Assembly: GCA_019096065.1 (NCBI GenBank)
Contig: JAGUCH010000009.1
Coordinates: 1,870,001 to 1,934,000, forward strand
Length of the DNA stretch: 64,000 nt
Direction of reading: 5' to 3'
Origin: Paracyclopina nana
Taxonomy: Eukaryota; Arthropoda; Copepoda; Cyclopoida; Cyclopettidae
In this document: positions 10,787 through 22,544 of the stretch, piece by piece
How the letters are laid out: each line of letters starts with the position of its first letter
Numbering within the stretch: position 1 is the stretch's first letter
Program-made: the position numbers and the translations under genes
Notes under the pieces: model-generated
Databases searched by the model: none
What the model was told of the DNA's origin: nothing
Seen by the model: the letters and a program-made list of their open reading frames with translations, nothing else

Positions 10787-13700
10787 ATGGAAAAAGATGA
10801 TTTGTCAGCTAAGAAAACAGATTTGGCAGCAGCATTTTTAAGTTTACTAGCTTGCTTCAAGTCCTCAGGCGTAACCATGAATGGAAAAGTGGCGCCAAGA
10901 TCAGACTCTTCCACAGCAGTAAGATTTACAATTAAGGTTGCGTGAAAGTAATCCCTATGTTGCGCAACCAGTGCGCCATTTTAGAAGTAGTCTCATTTAA
11001 ATTGTGCCAGAATTGATCTTAATTTATGCTTCTATGCGAATAGGCCAAAAAAGAACCCAATTCTGCTGAAGAGGCTCCAGATGAGTCAGCAGGAGAAGAT
11101 TCCAATTCTCTCGGGCTAAGACATTTTATCGCCAGATTCCAATACGTGGCAGACAATGCTCGTAACGATCCCAATGCACCAGTGTACTTGCATGGCCTTT
11201 ACAAAGGCTACATGGCCTTTGACACCAGCCAAAAGTTCCACTACAGATGGTTATGTGTTATCAATTGCGCCGTCCTTTATAATCTCATTTTCGTGGTGGG
11301 CAGAGCTGTCTTTTGGGAGCTCGAAAATTTGTTCCCCATTGGCTGGTATGTCGTGGACTACACCTTTGACTTGGTCTACCTGATAGACATCTTCATACGA
11401 ATGCACGAAGGTAAGAAGAGTACATTTGAGCGTTAATTTCCATTAGCTCAGTATTATGGTAGTTTAAACCACTTGAATAGGGAATGTGTGCCACTCGAGG
11501 TACGAGATTATGCTTTCCTCAGCAAACCAATTTCACCTACTTCGCCACACACTAATCCCATGTACTTGTTTTAACTCTCTTTTAGGCTACCTTGAGCAGG
11601 GCTTGTTGGTGAAGGATCCAGTGAAACTAAGAAAGAACTATTGGAAGTCAAAATACGTTATTTTTGATGTGCTGAGCATTCTACCCACCGATTTGGCCTA
11701 CTTATTTTGGTCCACCAAGTGTTCTGAAATGGTGCCCTGCCCTGTCATTGTCAGGTTCAACAGGGTACTCAGATTTGACCGAATGGTCGAGTTTTTTGAG
11801 AAGACAGAGACAAGGACAAACTTTCCAAATGCCTTCAGGATCACTAGAGTCGTACTATACATTCTGGTGCTCATTCATTGGAATGCATGTGTATTCTTTG
11901 CCATCAGCTTTCTCATAGGATTCGAATCAGACACTTGGGTGTATCAGGTAAGCTGATAAATTGAATAAGAGTCACATTACATTCCTGCAATTTGCGTTAG
12001 AAACTTTCTTGGTTTTTTATTGCAAAGGCCAGTAGACCACCATGCATACCTATATGAAATTACCAAAGCCTTGAAGCAAAGTTGAGATTGCTTTTTCTCA
12101 TCAAAGGTTGTTTGTGCGTAGTCATGCCAACATGCATCATATTCCACTCCTATTTAGTGAAAAAAATGCTATGGCAGGTTTCATTTTCTAATGTATAATT
12201 AATTTCAGGGCTCAGAAAACTTGGCCACTCAATATATCTACAGTTTCTATTGGTCAACCTTAACTTTAACAACTATTGGGGAGACTCCACAACCTGTCAA
12301 GGATGTGGAGTACCTCTTTGTGACCATAGACTTCTTAATTGGTGTGCTGGTCTTTGCCACCATCGTGGGTAACATTGGCAGCATGATAACCAATATGAAT
12401 GCAGCCAAAGCTGAGTTCCAAAACCGAATGGATGCCATAAAGCAATATATGGTGTTCAGGAAAGTTGGCAAAGACCTCGAGAATCGAGTTATCAAATGGT
12501 TTGATTATTTGTGGTCCAACAAACAATCCATGGATGAAGAAAGTGTCCTTGGAATGCTGCCAGACAAACTCAAAGCCGAAATTGCAATTCACGTTCATTT
12601 AGGTGAGCTATATAGTTTCCTGCATAATATATCTGGCTGCGAATGATGGATGACATTGAGGCTCGATAACTGAATACTTAGGACTGAGAGCAGTGACTGA
12701 GAGCTGAGATTGAGGGATGAGACCTAGGACTGAGAGCTGAGACCCAAGACTGAGATCTAAGACAGAGCTGAGACTTAAGACTCAGAGCTGAGACTGAGAA
12801 CTGAGACTGAGAACTGAGACTGAGAACTGAGACTGAGAACTGAGACTGAGAACTGAGACTGAGAACTGAGAACTGAGAACTGAGACTGAGAACTGAGACT
12901 GAGAACTGAGACTGAGAACTGAGACTGAGAACTGAGACTGAGAACTGAGACTGAGAACTGAGACTGAGAACTGAGACTGAGAACTGAGACTGAGACTGAG
13001 AACTGAGACTGAGAACTGAGACTGAGAACTGAGACTGAGAACTGAGACTGAGAACTGAGACTGAGAACTGAGACTGAGAACTGAGACTGAGAACTGAGAC
13101 TGATTTCTGAGACTACTGAGCTGAGTGCTATGACTGAGGGCTGAGTGCTGTGACTGAGCGTTGAAACCTAGGACTGAGAGCTGAGACTTAAAACTGAGAT
13201 CACAGACAGAGCTGAGACTTCAGACTTATTGCTGAGACTGAGAATTTTGACTGAGAGCTGAGACAGAGAGCTTAAATACAAAGCTGAAACTGACAGTTGA
13301 GACTGAGAGCTGAAACTAATAGTTAAGACTGAAAGCGTCTCCTCTAATTTGTCACTGAAACTCCGTTTCCGGTGAAAATTATTACCGAAACTGAGACTAA
13401 TCCTTATTGATTTCTTATCAGATACGTTGAAGAAGGTGCGGATTTTCCAAGACTGCGAAAAAGGTCTCCTTGTGGATCTGGTGCTCAAGCTGAAGTTGCA
13501 GGTGTTTTCTCCCGGAGACTACGTTTGCCGAAAGGGTGATGTTGGTAAGGAAATGTACATCATTAAAAGGGGCAAATTGGATGTGGTAGCAGACGACGGA
13601 CAAACTGTATTTGTCACGCTGGCCGACGGGGCTGTATTTGGCGAGGTCAGCATTCTCAACATTCCTGGCAACAAAACTGGCAATCGCAGAACAGCCAACG

Positions 13701-14207
13701 TTCGAAGTGTGGGATATTCCGACCTTTTTTCACTGTCCAAAGATGACCTTTGGGATGCATTGACCGAGTATCCGGAAGCCAAGCAAAAGTAAGCTCACAT
13801 CTATTTTATACACTTACTGAGGAATCTACAGCTGCGGAAATGAAACAACCGGAAATGTAAACAAAAGGCGCATCGCTTTTGACACGTGGTCTCTATCTAC
13901 TTTGCAGCCTATTGGAGAAGGGCCGTCAAATTTTGATGAAAGACAATCTTATTGATGAGGAGAAAGCCAAACAAGAAGAAGCAGCTCAGGAGTCTTTAGA
14001 GCAGAAAATAGATCGTTTAGGTACCAAGAGTTTTTCAGCTCTAGGAAAAAGAATGATTTATTATATGTGATTTTGCTCTCTTTTTCAGAATTCACATTAG
14101 AGAACATGTCCTCTCGGTTTTCCCGCATGATTGCGGAATACTCCAGCTTCCAAGCAAAGGTGAAGCAGAGGCTGGCCAAATTAGAAGTGGATTCCATGCC
14201 TACCTAG
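10787..14207 (+). CDS. Cyclic-nucleotide-gated cation channel, alpha subunit (CNGA type)
   Basis: This is a plasma-membrane non-selective cation channel opened by cGMP or cAMP in sensory cells and neurons. Exons: 10787-10918, 11044-11410, 11586-11947, 12209-12602, 13422-13788, 13908-14020, 14089-14207; 617 aa, all phases consistent. Seen: S1 near residues 114-133; the CNGA signature [11 protein letters not shown] after S2; HWNACVFF in S5; the pore motif TIGETP at 309-314, the CNG-type filter rather than K+-type GYG; the C-linker with [11 protein letters not shown]-like sequence; the cNMP-binding domain at about 425-545 ([35 protein letters not shown]); and a C-terminal helix that fits the CNGA trimerising leucine zipper. 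The intracellular N-terminus is short. Intron 4 (12603-13421) contains a large 13-bp-unit minisatellite. The start at 10787 was chosen because a strong acceptor precedes it and stops lie upstream. Confidence 0.93.
12640..13340. repeat. Minisatellite, 13-bp unit (GAGACTGAGAACT)n, in a CNG channel intron
   Basis: About 700 bp of intron 4 is built from GAGACT and GAGAACT blocks. The core at about 12783-13110 is nearly perfect with a 13-bp composite period; the flanks are degenerate relatives (GAGAGCTGAGACT and similar). The strand is strongly purine-biased. Confidence 0.9.
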
Positions 14208-14417
14208 TGTGCTTTACAACTACTACAACAACATATCTATGATGGACCCAGAGATAAAATATATGACATTTCACAGATGGTTACCTTTTCGCAGTTGCCT
14301 TTTCACAGAATATTTGTGTATCCCGGCAATTCAATTTAGTTGAATGAGAATAGCAAAAAAATGAAGAAAAGCCGCATTTCCCAAACAGGGCTCAGACTTT
14401 CTTGAACATTCCCTTGT

Positions 14418-15428
14418 TCATAATAGGGATATTGCTGAAATGGTGTAAACTATAATGAAAGTGGCCAAGCTTAATGCTAAGAGAAAGCAACATGAAAACA
14501 CACACCGTCTCCGCTTTTTTCTCAGCTCAAATCGAGCAATTTGAGCCTGCTGAGCAGCAGTGACTCCGTCATTGATGAACATCTCAGACATGAGCACAAT
14601 GTTTTCAATTCGGTCCACAGTTTGTCCTTGGGCAGCGATCAAGTGTTGAATGTCGAAGAACAGGCCCTGCAGAATTTTCAGGCTTTGCTCCATGTTCAAG
14701 ATCATGGAATGGCGATTCTCAAGCTCAGTTAGGTCACGTGGAGAGAGGACCGAGTCTGGCAGCATCATGTAGTTCCCAGCTTCAATCATTGACTCCACCT
14801 TGGCCTCGCTGTAAGGGATGCCCTTGATCTCAACGAACCTTTTGATGCGGTCCTTCATCTCATACCTAGTATTATAAAGTAGCCATTTGCAATCCTCTTT
14901 CAATTATTATGCATATATTGCCATTTCTTTATACCTGAAGTGAGACTGGACCTTGGAAAACATTTCAACTGTCTCGCCATAGATCTGAGACAAGACCAAT
15001 TGCTGGGTCTTCTTGATCCGGAAATGCAGGGTGGCTTCCCTCTTTGGAAACTCCTTTTGGATCTCCTCACTCAGCAAATTGATGGATCTTCCGATGAGCC
15101 GTATCCTCCTCTGGATGTGATCCACCATCCTGTCCAGCTCCAGATGATCCGGGCCATTTGTGACTGGGCTGCTCAAGATCCTATCCTGGATTTCTGACAC
15201 GTCTCGAATGTCAGCTTGGCAAGCAATTATCATCAACCTGATATCTTGGACTTTATCCAGGAACTCTTGCAGAGGACAATAGAAGACCAAAGAGAGGAGT
15301 CCTTCTTCAAATTCTTCAAATATGCCCTGCTGCTGGTGGGACCTCAAAGTCTCCAGCCTATCTCTGACAAGACTGTGGTATTCGAAATTATCTGTGCTCG
15401 AATTTTGCCTGATGAGGCACTTGCTCAT
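14418..15428 (-). CDS. Divergent syntaxin-like Qa-SNARE, 313 aa
   Basis: Exons on the minus strand are 14935-15428 and 14418-14865 (donor CTTCAG/gtataa, acceptor actag); 313 aa. The first half is a helical Habc-type domain containing the syntaxin-like segment RIKKTQQLVLSQIYGE. The second half has the linker, a SNARE helix with the ionic-layer Gln (IAAQGQTVDRIENI), a basic RKKRRR juxtamembrane stretch and one C-terminal membrane anchor (residues about 288-313). Qa-SNAREs drive membrane fusion with SNAP-25 and VAMP partners. It sits in the same orientation just downstream of a second, more canonical syntaxin, so it looks like a diverged tandem duplicate. An acceptor-like cctcag at about 15450 suggests a 5' exon, so the true start could lie upstream. 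Which membrane it serves is unknown. Confidence 0.85.
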
Positions 15429-16073
15429 GCTGGAGAGGATGCCAATCAACTGAGGCCCCAAGAAATGACCTTTTGAAATTGGATTTTAAAAATGCCAAGG
15501 CAGAGAAGGGAAGACTTTGTAACAAATCATCCTTGGTGTATTTGTAATAACTTTTGCTAGTAGTTATATGGCCTACAATTTTAGAATTATAATGTGATAT
15601 CATCAGAAGGAGATTCAGAATAAATCATGTAAGTAGACGTGTCATTCTGCCTATGGATGAAACAATGGTAAGTTGTAGTACACTTGTCGAGGAGGAGCAA
15701 TTTAATAAATGAGCATTTTAGATCATCACTTCTTGGAGGAATTCTTTTTTATAGTGTATATCTTGAGTTGAAACCGAATCCTACTTTTTTTTCACAACCA
15801 TCCAGACTGAAAAACAATATGCATGTTTGTTGCTAACCCGAATCTTTGTCATAGCTCAGACTGGTTAACAGCTGTCAACTAAAAGTTTCAGTCAACAATG
15901 ATGGTAATTACTATGTAGTAGCTATTGTTAAATGCTCTCAATATGTGTGTGAACAGCAACTGCTATAAATATTGTAAATAATGGTAGCCTTGCCAAAGAG
16001 GGATTCTGATGGTGGCTCATAATAGATGTAACAGCAGCAGTGATCGGGGTAGAAATCGATTCGATTTTTCAGC

Positions 16074-17231
16074 TTATAACAAGCCCAAATATTTGCCTCC
16101 CATGTAGCCACCCAGACCTCCAGCAACAATCATACAGAGGAGCATCATGATCTTCTTTCGCCTGGCCTTGGACTGGTACTCCAAGGCTTTCTTGGTGTCA
16201 TTGGTAGCTCTGGTGGTATATTCGACTGCGCTGTCCACATGGGCATCTATTCGGTTCACCATCTCGCCCTGGCTTTCGATGAGAGTGGCAATGTCGATGA
16301 ACATGTCGTGGAGTTCAGTGATGCTCTTCTCCAGGTTGAGGAACATTTCGTGCCGGTTTTCAATGTCATTTATCGTCTGGCGCAGTTGATCTGCATCGCC
16401 TTCAATGTGAACATGGCCGACCAGTTGGGCGCCTTCTCCCTTGTCCAGCATGTCCTCAAGTTGATCTTCAGTCAAATTGGAGCCAGCCAGCTCCATTTGG
16501 CGGCCGATCTTCTTTTTACTCAATTCTCTGAAAACAAAAATTAAGACGGGTTGGAAGCACGTGGTCTTTGTTGTCATTTCCGCTGCGACCGAGCCAGCTA
16601 GTTTAAGGCTCGAAATGGCTCAATTCCAAATAGCGGTTTCTAGCAAATGACCTAATATTAGCATTATGCCAAACTTCATGAATAAATTACTCTAAAGACA
16701 AACAATGCTTTTGAGCTTGATGTTTGGCTTGATTACGAGCCTGTTGCTCAATCCAATTATCTGCCATTAAGTAGGCTACTCTGGTGTTTACCTGAAATCT
16801 GTCTGGATCTTGTTGTATTCTGTCATCATTTCGATGAATGTCTTGGAGACCGCCATGTGTTGCGTTTTTTTCATGCGAAGCTGAGCTCCCCCTGTGCCAG
16901 CCTTTTCCTCCTCCTCAATGGCCAACTCCATCTTCTTCAAGCTGTTTCGGATGACATTGGCCTTCTTCTTGATGGAGTTCATGGTATCTTCCAATTCCTG
17001 CTTAGACTTGGCATCCACAGACGGAGCTGACAAAATGTCATTTTGGAGCTTCTTGATTTTGTCAATGTCCTTCTGCACTTGTGAGGCCACATCTCTCATC
17101 TCTTCGATTTGGCGGAAAAAATCTTGCATTGGCCCATGGTCATCCTCATCAACTGGAATTTGGTAGTCATCTTCCTCGCCGAAGTAGGCCTGGGCCTGCA
17201 TGGCCCCCAAACGATCCCTTGGAGGCGGCAT
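16074..17231 (-). CDS. Stx1A-like: Syntaxin-1-like plasma-membrane t-SNARE, 297 aa
   Basis: Exons on the minus strand are 16792-17231 and 16074-16527; 297 aa, close to the usual 288-300 for syntaxin 1. Seen: an acidic N-terminal segment; Habc helices with EMRDVASQVQKDIDKIKKLQ; the conserved NVIRNSLKKME; the H3 SNARE helix with the zero-layer Gln in LIESQGEMVNRID; the signature YQSKARRKKIMMLL; and a short C-terminal membrane anchor. Syntaxin 1 pairs with SNAP-25 and synaptobrevin for synaptic vesicle exocytosis. An acceptor (aatttcag) at 17236 just before the ATG shows that the leader is spliced; a donor near 19204 could be the upstream non-coding exon. It shares its intron position (after QSHF/QTDF) with its downstream paralogue. 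Confidence 0.93.
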
Positions 17232-17235
17232 GATT

Positions 17236-20200
17236 CTGAAATTAATCAGTAATAATAGAGCATTAAGACCAAAAGTATGTGGAAAGCATCTTAAAGACAA
17301 AGTGGTGACGTGAGATGACAAGCAAGTGTCAAATTGACAATGACAAATACTAATGAGATGAATATCATCTGAGAAACTTTGTTGTCTTCCTATCAGATGA
17401 AAGATGGTAATTTTCCAGAGGACGCAAATTGATGCATCATTTAATGCAATATCCTACTATTGGATATTGAACATATCAATTGCAGATAAGTCCACAGGGA
17501 TTTTCTTTTTCGTCAGCTTTTTTTATAAAGGTAAGAACTTCCTAAGCCAAAGTGGGGAATTGCGTTAAATTTGGCACAGAGAAAGTTTTCACAGGTAAAG
17601 CCCAACGTGAAAGCACATGCAAGAAAAAGGAACGCTTTAATGTGATGCTAAAATCTTTGTGGGTGCTTTTAAAGTATTATAACAATCCTGAGCAGGAAAT
17701 GCTGGATTCAGGAAATGAAGTAAAAGAATTTGGAATTCAAGAAGGCTCCTGGGAAGAATTCAATTTGCAGCAGCCCTGCATAATTTCACACAATATTTGC
17801 GAGAAAAAATTCCAAATTCCTATTTTGTAAAATGGCATCAGAAAGCCGCGTTGAGATGAAGAAGAAGTGGTAAACTTTCCAGCGAGAAAACTTGGATAAG
17901 CAAGGGCTCATTTGAAAGGGCATAAACTAAAGTTTCATTACGAAAAATGAATACATCACAATAAAAGCCTTCAGGCATTAATATGCCCTAATGAGTTATG
18001 CCAACGCTAGAATGTAATTTCTAGTGGTAGCAACATCATAAATTCCTGATGAAATAGCTGGAAGGTGTGTTACAATGCTGTGATATGCAGTGTTTACTTA
18101 GCTACGAGACTTGCTCACTTGGACATGGAAAAATAGTGAGCCTACAAATGCAATTCTTCCCATATGCTCTATATAGTGTAAGTGTGTCAGGCAATCAAGG
18201 CTTTCTTTTTTACCTTCTTCTCTAAAAACAAACATGGACAGAAACGGCTGATTTTTTTGGTAGAACTCAAAGAGAAAACTGATCTCTCTTCTTTTGCCCA
18301 AGGGACTAATTCATCAATCATGCTACTGCTATTATGGCATAAATAATGAAGCATATCGCGTTACAAAATCCTTGGATATTGTCAAACTGAAGTAGCGATC
18401 AGTTGCCTGAGCGGAAATGCGATCTCTTTCAGACAGGAAATCAAGATCTAAAAATAGTACATACATTGTTCGAAAACTGAAACTTTCATCATATCTTATG
18501 CATGAGAGAGCCTTCTTTTTTCAAAGCTAAGACGGATGAGTGGAGATCATTTAGCGAGCTGAGAATTAAACCTACATTGTTCTCAAAATTGAGCTCCAAA
18601 TTTGCTGCTGACAATGGTAATTATGGTGAATGAGATCAGCACCAGCTATAAATCCCAATGAGAACTACAATTGGATCAATTATGCTTGTATTGAACCCAG
18701 GCAATCAAATGTCTCAGGATAGGATTTTACGTGACTTCTTGGCAGTTTTCTCAAAGCTTTCTCAAAAGTTGTGTGTGTCTGTGTGTTCAAAGAGGCAAAA
18801 AGGTTGGTTGAGCACAGCCAAAGATGTGCAGCTTGCATACTTTTTAGCAAAAAAAAAGATAAAAGAGAAAGCCTGATCTCTATTATTTCTAATTCGGCTC
18901 TAGAGATAGATCAAGATGTGGTCAGGATAATTGACAATGATGCCTGCGAATAATGCAATAATTTTCTATTAAACCTAGTGAAACCCTGGATTTTGTACCA
19001 ATTATTGGTTTGACATTTTCCTCAAGCCACTTCCCATGAGCCAATATGCAACTCAGCTAAAGCGTAGCATAAAAAGGGCAAGTTCCCAAATTAATCTAAA
19101 GGTGGCTGAAACCAGCTAAGTTCCTTAGCCACATAATTCCAGCCCAAGATGGGCCACAAAACCATCACGTGACTTGTGTATATCGATGAAATGAGTTACT
19201 TACCCTAAAAAGTTGGGTCAATATGGCAGACTTCTAAAATATGGGAAGAGAGGTCTCACACCAACTGAAAAACAGTCAAAGTCAGCACGGACAGTAGCAA
19301 CAGCAGCAGGGATTGAGCATTGAAAGTTTGGTTTATTTGCTGCTGAAAATAGCTGCAAGACTGAATTGGTACAGAGCTATGCACAGTGGGCGCAAGACCA
19401 TAGAAAGCGCCCTCCCATGCCAACTGCAAGGCTCTGCGACCTTCGAAACGAAAGCTTTGGCCAGGAACAGCAGACAAACCGACTAGCTCGGTCGTTTAGC
19501 TTTTACACTGCAACAAAGCTGGAATCGCCGCATTTAATGATTTTTTCTCAGGTTTCGCATCCTCAAAACAAATTCTACTATTCTTTTTTTTAATTTTTGG
19601 GAGGAAAAGCTGGTTTACTTCTATAGCTATTATTTATAGTACAGTTGAATGCCATATCTTTAGCGTTATTCCAGACTGAAGAATTCGTACAGTGAATACC
19701 ATGTAACTGGTCGTGTCCTTTCTAGGCAGCCTTGTGGCCTTCATAAGGGAGGGTGGGGTAGATGCGCGCGCACTTTTCACAACTCTTGACAAGATTTAGC
19801 ACTACTTATCTACTGTATCATCTTCATTTCATGACTGATCCACGGATACTATTGAAAGGCCTAATTGGCCACATCTCAACTTAATTGGGTAACTGAGTCT
19901 ACATCGGAATTGGTGAGCTTATTAGCAGCATATTCAGGGATAATTGGAAACTCGCTAAGTATAGCATATCAAGTGCAATTGTCGTATCCTTCAAATAGTA
20001 CCAGTCTTAATACAACTTCACTGATGCTTTGATTTTTACCCTAGTCAACACAATAAAATTGAGTCACGGCAACAGCGCCACCTATCGGCAAAGTGGCCCA
20101 AAAAAGAAACAATACGCGAATAAAAGCTTTTGTTTTGGTTGGTAAACAGTATAAGTTAAAAAACCAACACTACTTTAATCTTTATTGCTATTTTTTCATG

Positions 20201-22544
20201 GAAAACAACCTTTTCACTGAATCACTGTAGTGCGAGGGGTCCCATCATGCACGGTGCGCATTGGCAGCTCTAAAAGAGCACGTGCTTTTGGCCGCCATGA
20301 CTGCCCAAACTTCGGCGGTTCGCAAAGGCTTTCTTAAAAGGCCTTTCTGGCCCTCTGACGAATAAAAGGCTGCTTTCTAGCAAAACACAACGTACACCGA
20401 CTGCTGCCAGCAAAGCTAAAATTGTGCTGATATGCATATGCACTATCACTTCTTTTAAACCAAAGCTCAAGCGTGAGATTAAGCATAACATATATTTTTC
20501 TGGATAAAAAATTAACGTTTCTTGCATTTTTGGTTAAGCTTCCAATTGATCGAGCTGAGGTTGCGTGATAGATTTTGCCAATATTCCGAAAAAGGCATTT
20601 ACAGCGTTGCGTGATCTTAATGCTGCTATTTTTCCGCAAAAAAAGGAATTAGGAATATTTATCTCGCCGAACCTATCAACAAGCACTAAGGCATAGTAAC
20701 TGCGTAATCTTGCTCGTTCAGAAAAGTAAATGGAGAATAAAAGGCTCACGGATCATTCTCTATGAGGTTAATTTCCTTCCTTTACTCTTGCTGGCCTTTT
20801 ATGGCCTTCGTCAGTTTTGCTTTACTAGCCTTTTGCAGGAAACAAGTGGTGCGGGGTAGCCTCCTTTCTAAATGGATGAAAAACGGCCTCCATGGCCAAA
20901 TAGCCGAGCTTTTCTCTGCAAGCCAACTTAATTCTTTTGTGTCTTAGCAAAAAAAGTTGATGCATCAGCAAGCAAAAAAGACAAGTTGAGTGAAAGTTGC
21001 ATCTTTGATTTTTACATTACTTTGATTGATATTTCTTTTCGTCGGCGCGCAGGTCGTGACCCGTGCGCGCCGATGTAAACAAAAACACAGACTAATCCGT
21101 GTGTATCCTTGCCCTAATCTGTATTCCCAACGGTTGTTGTCTTTTGTTGGTGCAATACTATTTTCCTGTCTGTGTCTGTTCAATGTTCATTCTTTTCGAC
21201 TAGTAATGGAGTAAGAGAAAGCTTTTTCCTAGTATATACACGACTATTCCAAGTACTTCTGTACCAATAAACGAGAGGAGTGCTGCTGAGAGAATATGAA
21301 AAGAACCCATTGAACAACATATAGAGATATTTCTGAGACTAGAATACATCTTGCCAATTGTTACACACTCGATGTATCCGATACATCTGCTTGCAATCAC
21401 TTTTTCCACAACTACACCTGAATACACTTTCATCGCCTGAGTGTGTGTGTGTGTGTGAGTGTTGTGATTTGGAAAACAGCGCTCCTAATCTGATAAGACG
21501 AACGAACATCAGTCTGCGAATACATGAAAGCATTTAGCTGCATGCAGTTACAAGCAGTACAATTGCAGTACACCTGGATACATATGCCTCAAATGACCAC
21601 TTATCAGCCCTAATCCATCATTCATGCGACCTGTCAATGCTGCATATCGTTTTGGCCGGTAAGTGGTGCAGTCACAAATGCAGGACATTTAACTTTAGTT
21701 TAAGATAATATGAAATTCAAAATTGGGACACCTCGGCAGCGTCTTTATGCGAGTAAAGTCTAATCGCTGTGACATTAATCAGAGATGATGCATGCTAATG
21801 AAAAGCAAGCTCAAGATTGCTGCCTCCATTGTTAGAGGCCGATAAAGAATGTAGCAGCCTCGCGCATTCATAGCGCGCCCATATGGAGCTATATAGCGGC
21901 AGCTTCTTTGCTACAGGGTCCTGCCCCAAAAATCATTTCTTCGGTTGCCCTGCTCGAAAATCACTTTAAGGCAATGAAAGCTCGCTCTCTTTGTTTGGCG
22001 AGCATAATTGAAATTGAAATTAGTCAGAATGTTGATGCAAGGAAAGACAGGGTCATCTAAAAGCTTGGTTTTTCTTTTGAATTTCTATGCCTTACAATGG
22101 AGAATCTTCTTCCTTTTCTGGAATAAAATCAGGTGTAGTAAATCTTAAAGAAGTGGGCTTTTTCAGGAATATTTTGTAGGGTGTTTTAACAATAAAGTAA
22201 AACAGTTTTTCCAATTTAAATGTCAATTTTTATTTGTCTAAGCGAGATTGCGACATACCCTGTGAATCAGCAAACAAAACCTCTGGGCCTCGAGGCTGAC
22301 TCACGAAAGCAAAAAGGAGGCAGCCTCACTCCAGCCTCAGCCTCTACTTCAAAAGCAGTCTCGGCCTCAGCGAGCACGCGCAGTAAGCTAGGTACTTGCT
22401 TTCTCAATTGGTTTCAAACTTTGAGTGAGAAAGCAAGCAAGCAAGCTTGACAAATTACAAATTTGCTTAGCAGGACTCTGTGAATTTTTGCACTCATGTC
22501 AAATCATTTATGAGGCCGGCTTGGGCCTCAAAACAGCCTCCACA
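17236..22544. other. 5.3-kb intergenic stretch upstream of Stx1 (-) and GABA receptor (+)
   Basis: No supported protein-coding gene. Open frames of 60-100 codons are scattered on both strands without recognisable domains. A minus-strand segment around 19205-19480 ends at a good donor (GTAAGT) and may be an untranslated Stx1 leader exon. A CTCF-like site lies at 20075-20088. A (GT)n run occurs at about 21439. A GC-richer patch rich in GGCCTCG/GCCTCAGCC words (22285-22380) precedes the GABA receptor start and may be its promoter. Confidence 0.4.
20075..20088 (-). promoter_or_regulatory. CTCF-like motif
   Basis: The minus strand reads CCGATAGGTGGCGC, 13 of 14 positions matching CCRSYAGRKGGCRC. 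It is isolated in the long intergenic gap between Stx1 and the GABA receptor gene. Confidence 0.5.
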
